Below are positions 50,156-56,588 of a stretch of 56,588 nt of DNA, piece by piece. Each line of letters begins with the position of its first letter. The first letter of the stretch is position 1. Source of the DNA: a virus; IMG/VR virus record IMGVR_UViG_3300043409_001689, positions 1 to 56,588 of that record, one strand, 5' to 3'. Below the pieces are notes generated by a model. That model searched no databases. It was not told the origin of the DNA and was given only the letters and a program-made list of their open reading frames with translations. The translations under genes were made by a program, and so were the position numbers.

Positions 50156-50791
50156 TTACATATTTGCTCTTGCTCTCTTTTCAAGAGCCTTATTGAGCTT
50201 ATCAAAGTCCACTTCTTTCCCTCCATTGACTGAAATAGTAGTAAAGCTATGATTTTTCTTAGGCTCTGAAAGTCCTAATGATTCGTCGGTGTAACTTCCT
50301 AAGTCTTCATCGCCTTCTTCAAAAGACATGGCAAGCTGAGACTTTGAAGGGGCTTTGAAAAGGCTTAACCAGCACCCTTCAACTTCTTTTTCCACTTCAA
50401 GAAATTTCATGTAGAAGCGGTTGCGATTCTCGTGCATCTCCAAGACTTTCTCTTGGGCTTCGGATTCGTCGCCAGTGCGCTCAACAGGAGTATTCTTGAA
50501 GTCAAAAGCGTCTTGATGTTTCATAACCATAAACTGATTATTTATGAAAATATTTACTTCAAATGAGCATTTCTTGAAGTTGTCTTTGTCAAGACTTACG
50601 GAGACTGACCGAAGACCTACGTTGAAGCTGGGGAACATATCATAAACCACTTCATTGAGTTCTTGGATTAGTCCGAATAGGTCATTGGGGATTTGCTTAG
50701 TCTTGCAAACTTGGGAGTTTTTATCAACGTCTTCGTTAGTCGTTTCAAACGTCCAAACGCCATTGGCGTTTTGTAGCTTTTTAAGAATCAT
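50156..50791 (-). CDS. Hypothetical replication-operon protein
   Basis: 211 aa. A beta-rich N-terminal ~110 residues (ANGVWTFETTNEDVDKNSQV, SVSVSLDKDNFKKCSFEVNI) and an acidic, likely disordered C-terminal part (DEDLGSYTDESLGLSEPKK). It is the last gene of the operon that includes the loader and initiator. It may be a replication accessory or ssDNA-binding factor. Exact leader motif at 50800-50811. Confidence 0.6.
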   Translation of the reverse strand: MILKKLQNANGVWTFETTNEDVDKNSQVCKTKQIPNDLFGLIQELNEVVYDMFPSFNVGLRSVSVSLDKDNFKKCSFEVNIFINNQFMVMKHQDAFDFKNTPVERTGDESEAQEKVLEMHENRNRFYMKFLEVEKEVEGCWLSLFKAPSKSQLAMSFEEGDEDLGSYTDESLGLSEPKKNHSFTTISVNGGKEVDFDKLNKALEKRARANM

Positions 50792-50852
50792 GAGGATAGA
50801 ATTTTCGTTAATTGAATACTTTTGTTAGATGCTGCAAATTTATATAAATATT

Positions 50853-51617
50853 TTATATTTTTCTAAAAGAATCTCCTTCAAATAAAATTATATTAAACAT
50901 TTCATTGAAGCGGTCTAATACCCTTTCGTCAAAATGAACTTTCAGTCCGTTATTGTCAAGGTTAGAACTTACAATAGTGATTTCTCCAAAGTTCACGAAC
51001 TTATTGTAGCGATTCCTAAAAATCACTTCCATTGGTCTTATCTCGTTTCCGTAAGACTTTACAAAAGGCTCTGAAAAACCTACATCATCAAAAGCCCTAT
51101 TCTTGGTATAGTACGGAGTCAAATTAAAGTCTTTGTTAAATTGTACTTCATCAAAAATTGTCGGGGCTTCATTAAAAAGAAAGTGCTTATTTAATTTCAA
51201 AGTTAAAGCTGTCTTTTGTAAGGCTTTCAAGATAGCCGTCTTACCAGTTCCTTTAGGTCCATAAAGGAATAATCCTTTCCTTAAAGATATAGGCTTTAAA
51301 TCAATCATACCCCAAGGGGTTTCCGCTTCGGAAGAATCTATAAGCCATTGAATTAGTTTTGGTAATACCTCTTTCAAGAAAGAAGTCATAACAACATCGG
51401 GCTTGGTCTTTTGAACTTCCGCTTTGTAGTAGTTCCAAAAGACTTCCCGAGCAGTTGCATAATCCACGGTTATAGCTTCCGCGGGATTTTTTAGACTTTC
51501 AATGTACTTTATCGAACTTTCGGAAGGCTGAAAGTCTGATTCAACTAATTTCCGTTTTCTTTCGTAAGGGTTATTCCCTTGTATTGAGCGTAGATGCTCT
51601 AATGAAACATTATCCAT
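50853..51617 (-). CDS. DnaC/IstB-like AAA+ helicase loader
   Basis: 254 aa. Walker A GPKGTGKT at 120-127; a Walker B-like region AFDDVGFSEP; sensor I in ITIVSSNLDNNGL; arginine region ERVLDRFNEMFNIILFEGDS at the end, as in DnaC-type loaders. The N-terminal ~110 residues may bind helicase. With the initiator gene directly upstream it suggests recruitment of the host DnaB helicase, since no helicase of that kind is encoded here. Exact leader motif at 51627-51638. Confidence 0.82.
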   Translation of the reverse strand: MDNVSLEHLRSIQGNNPYERKRKLVESDFQPSESSIKYIESLKNPAEAITVDYATAREVFWNYYKAEVQKTKPDVVMTSFLKEVLPKLIQWLIDSSEAETPWGMIDLKPISLRKGLFLYGPKGTGKTAILKALQKTALTLKLNKHFLFNEAPTIFDEVQFNKDFNLTPYYTKNRAFDDVGFSEPFVKSYGNEIRPMEVIFRNRYNKFVNFGEITIVSSNLDNNGLKVHFDERVLDRFNEMFNIILFEGDSFRKI

Positions 51618-51642
51618 GATGCTTAGAATTTTCGTTAATGAA

Positions 51643-52794
51643 TTAAGTGAATGATGTAAACGCCACAGTCTTAGCCGTGTAAACAGGCATAGCCGAAGGT
51701 CTTGAACCGTTAGTGTGCTTTTTTACTAAAATAATAATTGCGCTAAACTTTGAAAATAACATACTTGGAGCGAAGTTGTCTTTCATCCATTTGTCTTTCA
51801 AGGCACTCGCCATGAATGTAGAAAAAGTTTCTTTAACCTTTTCGTCTGAAACGGTTTCGTACTTAGTATAAAGTAAATTAGTCAACTCTTCCCGAACTTT
51901 CTTAATCGCAATTAATTCTTTCCCTTGCCACAAAAAGGCATCCCCATCGGAAAGAGTCTTGTAAGTATTTGAAAAGGCGTCAATGAAGTGCTGGTGCAAG
52001 TGCTTTGACCTATCCCCTACTTTTAGGGCTTTTATAGCTTCGTCCGTTTTGGCTTCTTTAGGCTCAATTACTTCAATAGGCTTAGTTTGACTTTCAAACG
52101 AAGGCGCGGGGCGCAATGGCGTGTCTTGCTCGCTTTCAGTTTGTAAGTCAACTAAGTCATTCAAAGGATTTTCTTTTTCATCGGGGGCTTCGACGATAGG
52201 CGAAGCAAGAGACTTATTGTTATTAGACTTAGGTAATTGGTATAAGACTCCTCGGTCAATATTGACCGTGTCAATCACGTTTGACACGGTCAAATTGTTC
52301 CAAGTAACTTGGTCATTCGTGTCCGTGTCATTTTCATCTAACTTGGTCATTCGTGTCCGTGTCCTGCAAGGTGATTGAATTGCTTGACGTTTAATCTTCA
52401 ATGCTTCTTTAGCTTCCTTAGAATCTTTATCAAATTCAATGAGTAAATCCGCTTTACTTGTAAAGCAATAATAAGACTTCTTGAGTGATTGAGAATTTGG
52501 GTGTTTTTCTACAAGTCCTTGCTTTATAAGTTCTTCAATTATTCTTCTTACTTTTTTTGACAGAGCTTCTGTTGTTATGTCTTCTGAAAAAAGAATAGGC
52601 AAGTTTTCAAGAATAAGGCTATGTGAAAACCAAAAATATAGCTTTTCGTTTTCCTTAAATGATTCTTTTTGAAAAGATGTGACTCCGATTTTGGTTTGCA
52701 TCATATTCATTACACACGCAGCTTCTAAGGAAACTTTAATTCCATGCGCTGAATAAGCAGCTTGGTTAATGTATATATTAGCTAAAATAGGCAT
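51643..52794 (-). CDS. Replication initiator-like protein with winged-helix N-terminus and embedded repeats
   Basis: 383 aa. Residues ~55-115 (ENLPILFSEDITTEALSKKV, RRIIEELIKQGLVEKHPNS) form a winged-helix DNA-binding domain. The middle (~140-230) is low complexity. The C-terminal ~120 residues are helical, like a DnaD-type helicase-interacting domain (LHQHFIDAFSNTYKTL). The DNA encoding residues ~145-180 carries a cluster of palindromes and direct repeats (52253-52363). The next gene downstream is the DnaC-like loader. Together this fits a phage O/P-like initiation pair. Confidence 0.7.
   Translation of the reverse strand: MPILANIYINQAAYSAHGIKVSLEAACVMNMMQTKIGVTSFQKESFKENEKLYFWFSHSLILENLPILFSEDITTEALSKKVRRIIEELIKQGLVEKHPNSQSLKKSYYCFTSKADLLIEFDKDSKEAKEALKIKRQAIQSPCRTRTRMTKLDENDTDTNDQVTWNNLTVSNVIDTVNIDRGVLYQLPKSNNNKSLASPIVEAPDEKENPLNDLVDLQTESEQDTPLRPAPSFESQTKPIEVIEPKEAKTDEAIKALKVGDRSKHLHQHFIDAFSNTYKTLSDGDAFLWQGKELIAIKKVREELTNLLYTKYETVSDEKVKETFSTFMASALKDKWMKDNFAPSMLFSKFSAIIILVKKHTNGSRPSAMPVYTAKTVAFTSFT
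52253..52363. repeat. Origin-like palindromes and iterons inside the initiator gene
   Basis: CGGTCAATATTGACCG (52253-52268) is a perfect palindrome. GACCGTGTCA (52264-52273) is inverted as TGACACGGTC (52282-52291). A 25-bp direct repeat beginning TAACTTGGTCATTCGTGTCC occurs at 52305-52329 and 52339-52363, 34 bp apart and thus in different reading frames. Shared core: CGTGTC/GACACG. Confidence 0.68.
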
Positions 52795-52800
52795 TGTTTA

Positions 52801-53436
52801 TTATTTAAAATTTTCGTTAAAATATTTTTTAGTATAATTTAAGTCTTCAATACTTAATTCAAACCACTCACCTCCTACTCTTTTATTGTCAAAAAAGGCG
52901 TGTAGTTCTTTTTCGTCTTTTAATGTTCCATTAAATTGACTAACTAATTGTATTGTTGGATTTGAAGTCAAATGGCTCTTTAATCGTGAATCCATATTAG
53001 TAGTAAAACCAATTTTATGTAAACCATTGGATTTAAGCAAGTAGATTACTCCGCTTGTATATTCAATAGGTTTTATTTTAACTTTCTCGTTTGTTTTAAG
53101 CGTTTTAATGTCATTAAATGAATAACAAGACTTTCCAATTTGTTGAGATTTTGGATAAAAGTTAATAAGACCTACTTTGTTCAACTCAATCATAAGCCTA
53201 CTTATTCTTTTTGCTATACTTTGTTTTGTTATGTCTTTTCTAAAAATAATTGGTATTTTTTTAAATAACATATTGTAATTGATGTGATAGTATGCAACTC
53301 CTTCATGGTCTATTTTTTCAGTAGAAGATAATTTAGATATTTTTAAAGCTGAATCATAGACTATTATAGCTTCAATAGGCAAACCTAAATTTTTGCTACT
53401 CCAAAAGTCTTGGTCAATAGTTACTTTTTTTGACAT
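52801..53436 (-). CDS. Winged-helix protein fused to a T5orf172/GIY-YIG nuclease domain
   Basis: 211 aa from the ATG at 53436; upstream in-frame starts lie before the leader motif (53451-53462) and terminator. Residues ~50-110 (KKIPIIFRKDITKQSIAKRI, LMIELNKVGLINFYPKSQQI) are clearly related to the initiator's winged helix. Residues ~125-205 form the GIY-YIG-type T5orf172 domain: SGVIYLLKSNGLHKIGFTT, then SRLKSHL and EKELHAFF. The last codons (NENFK stop) are written by the leader motif of the initiator gene. Confidence 0.75.
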   Translation of the reverse strand: MSKKVTIDQDFWSSKNLGLPIEAIIVYDSALKISKLSSTEKIDHEGVAYYHINYNMLFKKIPIIFRKDITKQSIAKRISRLMIELNKVGLINFYPKSQQIGKSCYSFNDIKTLKTNEKVKIKPIEYTSGVIYLLKSNGLHKIGFTTNMDSRLKSHLTSNPTIQLVSQFNGTLKDEKELHAFFDNKRVGGEWFELSIEDLNYTKKYFNENFK

Positions 53437-53726
53437 AGGATTGATTTTAAAATTTTCGTTAAATAAATAATTTGTAAAGATATGTGAGTTTTCCATGTGT
53501 TTGCATAGGTGCATAAAAAAACCCTCGAAAAAAGAGAGGGTGGAAAGCACGAATAAGGAAAGCTAATAAAAAGACCTTATGCGTACAAACTCTCTTTTTT
53601 CAAGGGTACTCCTTGTAAAGAAATTGAAATAAAACAAGGACGCTTGAACACTTCCAAATGTCTTTGTTTATTAGCTAATTAAAAAGGCTTAATTACTATT
53701 GTTCCACCATCAATAATTAAGTGACA
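53437..53726 (-). ncRNA. Structured leader with attenuator-like alternative hairpins
   Basis: The transcript from the promoter at 53727-53758 has ~285 nt before the first gene. It contains CAAGG-AGTAC-CCTTG (53615-53601), an 18-bp helix formed by 53607-53590 with 53538-53521 (one G-U pair), and a terminator (53541-53515) that shares its 3' strand with that helix. The helix and terminator cannot form together. No ORF of useful length from ATG. Confidence 0.62.
53515..53541 (-). terminator. Terminator in the leader
   Basis: ACCCTC (minus) pairs with GAGGGT, 9-nt loop, then T7. It lies between promoter and gene, so it must be read through for expression. Confidence 0.8.
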
Positions 53727-53758
53727 CAAAGATAAATCAAGCCTTTTTAAAAACCAAA
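53727..53758 (-). promoter_or_regulatory. Bacteroidota-type promoter of the replication operon leader
   Basis: Minus strand: TTTG (53755-53758), 20-bp spacer, TATCTTTG (53727-53734). It stands directly behind the stop of the 53761-54000 gene. AAAAAGGCTT/AAGCCTTTTT inverted arms surround the -7 region. Confidence 0.8.
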
Positions 53759-53760
53759 TT

Positions 53761-54000
53761 TTATTTACCTAAAAGGTAAAATAATGCAACTATCACCAAA
53801 AGATTGCTTATTGATAGGGCAATAATGGCGAAATTAGCCATCTTCTTGACCTTCTCCAATTCCTTGTCAGCTTCCTTTAAGCAATCTGAAAGATGCCTTT
53901 GCCAAGCTATTAAAGATTCTGCTTTCTGTGACATATGAGACATAGGAAGTCTTGGAGGAGGTGGCGGGATATTCTTAGGTTTAATTTCTGATAGTCTCAT
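53761..54000 (-). CDS. C-tail-anchored membrane protein
   Basis: 79 aa. A Pro-rich N-terminus (KPKNIPPPPPRLPM), a helix (QRHLSDCLKEADKELEKVKK) and one C-terminal membrane span (IALSISNLLVIVALFYLLG). The tail-anchored layout is notable for a replication-operon gene. ATG overlaps the previous stop by one base. Function unknown. Confidence 0.6.
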   Translation of the reverse strand: MRLSEIKPKNIPPPPPRLPMSHMSQKAESLIAWQRHLSDCLKEADKELEKVKKMANFAIIALSISNLLVIVALFYLLGK

Positions 54001-54290
54001 TAGTTATCCGTTGAATGATTGATAAATTTATCAATAATCGCTACATGGGTAGCACTTCTCTTGTCACTTTCCAAAGTCTTTTCTAAGAACACCCGAAGCC
54101 TACGGACATTAGTAACGCGTATAGAAAAATTTTGAGACACTTCAATCGTTGGATTAGCTGCTTCTAAAGCCTTTTCAATAGTCTTTTGAGGGTAGAGCCT
54201 TTTAAGGCTTTCCTTTAAAGCAGCTTCAATGAAGACTTGAATAGACCGTGGAAATTCTAAGAATTTTGCCTTATGCTTTAAATCTGTCAT
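54000..54290 (-). CDS. Small helical hypothetical protein
   Basis: 96 aa, basic, helical (VFIEAALKESLKRLYPQKT, RVTNVRRLRVFLEKTLESD). No family recognised. It lies in a tight leftward string behind the helicase gene and may bind nucleic acid given its charge. Confidence 0.6.
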   Translation of the reverse strand: MTDLKHKAKFLEFPRSIQVFIEAALKESLKRLYPQKTIEKALEAANPTIEVSQNFSIRVTNVRRLRVFLEKTLESDKRSATHVAIIDKFINHSTDN

Positions 54291-54291
54291 G

Positions 54292-54774
54292 TTATTTAAA
54301 CAGGCTAAGCCCGTACTTTAAAAGGTGAACAAATACATCTTCCTTCGAAAAGATAGATGTTGAAGGCTTGTCGGTCTTAGACCGTTGTATATACCCCTGC
54401 GCCCTTGCAAGTGCTTTTAGTTCTTGCTGAAACTTCAAGAAAATATCTGAAACCCAAACTTTTTCCGCTTTGATGTGCGTTTTTTGAACGCTGTGCAAGA
54501 GAATCGGGGTAGCCTTGATAAAGCTATTCAAAACTTCCGTGCGTTCAACCTCGGTAAGGCTATTAATATGCTCAACGGCTATCTTGACGAGTTCATAAGT
54601 AGCACTCCGAAGGGTTACGCCTTGCGCTCCGTCTTTGCGGGAAACGCGTGCAAACTGACTACCAAACTTCATTGTAATCTCTCCTTTTATTTCTTCTGCT
54701 ACCATCGGAAAGATGTTGGCAGTTTCCTCTTTTGATAGTTCATATCTTTTAAGAGTTGGTTTTGCTAATTTCAT
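54292..54774 (-). CDS. Hypothetical protein
   Basis: 160 aa, helical and basic. The end (IFSKEDVFVHLLKYGLSLF) and a central VKIAVEHINSLTEVERTEVL suggest a compact helical domain, but no family is evident. The leader shows the weak motif variant TTAACTAAAATC right after the helicase stop. Operon partner of the helicase. Confidence 0.6.
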   Translation of the reverse strand: MKLAKPTLKRYELSKEETANIFPMVAEEIKGEITMKFGSQFARVSRKDGAQGVTLRSATYELVKIAVEHINSLTEVERTEVLNSFIKATPILLHSVQKTHIKAEKVWVSDIFLKFQQELKALARAQGYIQRSKTDKPSTSIFSKEDVFVHLLKYGLSLFK

Positions 54775-54782
54775 AATTGATT

Positions 54783-56258
54783 TTAGTTAATATTATATTT
54801 TCTAATAATTTCGGAAAAGGTCTTGATTACAAACCCCTGCCCGTACCCTACTGTTTGAGCCATTTTCCCAAGCATGGCATCGCTTGGGAAAGCTACCCTA
54901 TTTTTGTTACAAAATTTTGCTATTTCATAGAAGCACCAAAAAGGCTTTCTCCCCATCAGTTGACATACATTCCAAAGGGTTTCAAACTCTTCAAAGAGTT
55001 CACTTTGGAAGTATTCAGATTCATCAAGTTCTTTTAAGATAACGCCTCTGAAATTTGGGGGCAGCTTTTCAAGGCTGCTTATCATTTCAAGTCCACTATC
55101 AAACTTGATTTTAAACTGCTTTTCAATAGGGTACTTTTTGGCTTTCTTTTCTTTCTTAGACTTGCCAACAAAGTGTTCTTTCCAGTCATGGAATTTATTT
55201 GGTAGACCATGCTCAAAAACATTATTGGCGTGGTCAAGGAGACAGTAAAAGTCTTTTCCTTTAGCAGGTCTTGACCCCCTCCCTACCATTTGTAGGAACA
55301 AAGAAAGGCTTTTAGTAGGACGTGCGAGAATTATTGTCTCCAATCCCTTAATATCGTTACCCTCAGTAGCTATACCTACGTTGCAAAGGACTTGGAACTT
55401 TTTAGCTTCAAAGTCCTTGAAGATTTCTTTTCGATGCTTTGAATCAGCGTCTATATGAACCGCTTTAATACCCCTAAACTTAAACGCTTCCACAATCTTT
55501 TCAGAATGTTCTACCGAAGCAGCGTAAAGCAAGGCTTGTGTACCATTGCACCTTTCAATGTACGAATCAACAATAGACAAGATTCTTTTGTCTTCTATCA
55601 TCAATTCATTTACTTGCTTTTCATTGTAGTCTCCCTTAGAAACTTGAAGCCGTGATATAGTGCCAAAGTCAATCGGATTTACAAAAATTTTTGCTGGCAC
55701 CAAGTGACCCTCAGCTTCTAAGTCTTGCACAGAAGGACCTACTACAATATCTTCAAACAAGTCTGTAAATCCCGCCCCCGAAAGTCTACAAGGAGTAGCC
55801 GTAAAGCCTATTACCTTCGCATTAGGAAAAGCCTTAATGATTTTACTTTGGCTTTCCGAGAGCGTATGGTGGGCTTCGTCAGCTATAATAATATCGGGTA
55901 CGAAGCCGCATTTAGGATTAAATGAAAGCACACTTGCCACTTGGTGAGGAAGCGATAAGTCAGCCCGAAAGCCGCTTTGGATTCTTCCCGTAACTATTCC
56001 AAATTGCTCTAAGAAGCGTTCTTGGGGTTGCGTTACTAATTCTTCCCTATGAGCCATTGTAAGGGTCTTCTTTCCCATATTATTTGCCCTTCTTACAATG
56101 TCTCCAAAACATACCGTCTTCCCAGCACCTGTTGGCAATTGAGCCATCACCCTATTGTTAACCTTTAGACTATCAAAAAGTCTTACTTGAAACTCTTTTT
56201 GATAGTCTCGAAGTTCCGTTTTGGGATTGTTTGATAAGAAAGAAAGTTGAGCAGTCAT
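54783..56258 (-). CDS. SF2 DNA/RNA helicase (UvsW / type III restriction subunit-like)
   Basis: 491 aa. Q-like start RDYQKEFQVRLFDSL, Walker A PTGAGKT at 42-48, DEAH at 127-130 (IIADEAHHTL), motif III TAT at 153-155 (GFTATPCRLS), motifs V and VI in VGIATEGNDIKGLETII and LFLQMVGRGSRPAKGKD. All core motifs are intact. The ~120-residue C-terminal extension is not recognised. Such helicases resolve R-loops and recombination intermediates (T4 UvsW as example). First gene of the leftward early operon behind the operator-promoter at 56270-56314. Confidence 0.9.
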   Translation of the reverse strand: MTAQLSFLSNNPKTELRDYQKEFQVRLFDSLKVNNRVMAQLPTGAGKTVCFGDIVRRANNMGKKTLTMAHREELVTQPQERFLEQFGIVTGRIQSGFRADLSLPHQVASVLSFNPKCGFVPDIIIADEAHHTLSESQSKIIKAFPNAKVIGFTATPCRLSGAGFTDLFEDIVVGPSVQDLEAEGHLVPAKIFVNPIDFGTISRLQVSKGDYNEKQVNELMIEDKRILSIVDSYIERCNGTQALLYAASVEHSEKIVEAFKFRGIKAVHIDADSKHRKEIFKDFEAKKFQVLCNVGIATEGNDIKGLETIILARPTKSLSLFLQMVGRGSRPAKGKDFYCLLDHANNVFEHGLPNKFHDWKEHFVGKSKKEKKAKKYPIEKQFKIKFDSGLEMISSLEKLPPNFRGVILKELDESEYFQSELFEEFETLWNVCQLMGRKPFWCFYEIAKFCNKNRVAFPSDAMLGKMAQTVGYGQGFVIKTFSEIIRKYNIN

Positions 56259-56269
56259 TTTATGCTTTT

Positions 56270-56301
56270 ATTAAAAGATATACAAAAGTATATCTTTTAA
56301 T
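56270..56301. promoter_or_regulatory. 32-bp perfect palindrome, candidate operator
   Basis: ATTAAAAGATATAC-AAAA-GTATATCTTTTAAT, two perfect 14-bp arms around the -7 box of the helicase promoter. A dimeric repressor bound here would block the promoter. Confidence 0.7.
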
Positions 56302-56314
56302 TGGTAATTCCAAA
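56283..56314 (-). promoter_or_regulatory. Leftward early promoter for the helicase operon
   Basis: Minus strand: TTTG (56311-56314), 20-bp spacer, TACTTTTG (56283-56290). Confidence 0.82.
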
Positions 56315-56358
56315 TGTTTTAATAAATAATTTATTTTTATAAAAAAAAGTCTAAAAGG

Positions 56359-56390
56359 TTTGTTTTATTTAAATTATTGTTATACATTTG
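56359..56390 (+). promoter_or_regulatory. Divergent rightward promoter
   Basis: TTTG (56359-56362), 20-bp spacer, TACATTTG (56383-56390). It faces the truncated ORF at the window end. Confidence 0.8.
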
Positions 56391-56422
56391 TATTTATATT
56401 TAAATGGGTGTCTCAGTATAAA

Positions 56423-56588
56423 ATGGTGTATTTGCAACTTTTGGAAGTTGCAAATATTTGCGGTGAAAACTGCTGTACTCGCTGCAAGTGTGGTTTATCA
56501 TTAATTGAAGCTAACGTTTGCCCCCCCCCCCCCCCCCCCCCCCGTTTTGGGGGGGGTGTGGGGGGGGGGGGGTTTTGGGTGGCAAAAA
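56423..56588 (+). CDS. Broken Cys-rich ORF at the window end
   Basis: Starts MVYLQLLEVANICGENCCTR then CKCGLSLIEANVC before the poly-C tract, after which the frame is meaningless. A perfect hairpin (TTTGCAACTT-TTGG-AAGTTGCAAA, 56431-56454) lies in its first codons. It may continue as the partial gene at 3-320 if the genome is circular. Low confidence because the end is unreliable. Confidence 0.3.
   Translation, partial: MVYLQLLEVANICGENCCTRCKCGLSLIEANVCPPPPPPPRFGGGVGGGGFWVAK
56521..56588. other. Poly-C/poly-G tract, probable assembly artefact
   Basis: 23 C followed by long G-runs broken by TTTT. This is unlike the rest of the AT-rich sequence and typical of low-quality read ends. Confidence 0.7.

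Noticed and set aside
1-56588. Integrase, CI-like repressor or attachment site
   Set aside because: No tyrosine or serine recombinase motifs and no clear repressor gene were seen; the DinD/Bro-N protein alone does not show lysogeny.

Overview
The window looks like most or all of the genome of a contractile-tailed (myovirus-type) phage infecting a member of the Bacteroidota. Eight promoters fit the Bacteroidota consensus TTTG-(19/20 bp)-TAnnTTTG, the sequence is AT-rich, and strong Shine-Dalgarno sites are rare. One phage protein carries domains typical of Bacteroidota type IX secretion cargo. No integrase or clear CI-type repressor is seen, so a lytic life style is likely but not proven.

Layout. 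(1) 1-5033: mostly leftward small early or hypothetical genes, closed by structured terminators and two gene-poor gaps (2995-3430 and 5034-5535). (2) 5536-9294: short rightward genes, a leftward DinD/Bro-N-type gene and the large terminase. A candidate ~145-nt small RNA with its own promoter and terminator follows at 9297-9478. (3) 9481-10989: a leftward block ending in a DnaQ-type exonuclease. (4) 11111-38153: the rightward virion operon, containing portal, protease/scaffold, decoration protein, major capsid, head-tail connectors, two secreted-type proteins, sheath, tube, a GroES-like chaperonin, a frameshifted tail assembly chaperone, tape measure, baseplate (tube-type hub protein, gp53-like, gpD-like hub, spike, gp25-like wedge, J-like, I-like) and fibre. 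Leftward cargo genes interrupt it at 28888-29304 and 33126-34155. (5) 38236-42014: HU-like protein, spanin-like and holin-like membrane proteins, an M15 endolysin and a nuclease. (6) 42216-43881: a ParB-like / ABC-ATPase / GNAT cassette whose last two parts are in different frames at a run of ten A. (7) 43961-56258: leftward replication and recombination genes (RecB-like nuclease, SSB-like protein, tRNA-like gene, Rieske-like protein, HNH nuclease, ASCH protein, DnaC-like loader, initiator with repeats, wHTH/GIY-YIG protein, SF2 helicase). (8) 56259-56588: a divergent control region with a 32-bp palindrome, then a broken rightward ORF and a poly-C/poly-G tract that looks like an assembly artefact at the contig end.

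The main unexplained feature is a leader motif, TTAACGAAAATT, found at least 20 times in exact or near-exact form just upstream of start codons in both early and late genes and on both strands. Where a promoter can be seen, the motif lies between the promoter and the start codon, so it probably acts in the 5' leader of the mRNA. Other notable signals are an attenuator-like leader before the replication genes, two probable -1 frameshift sites, a third frame break in the ABC/GNAT gene, and origin-like repeats inside the initiator gene. All functions were assigned by reading motifs. No database search was run.
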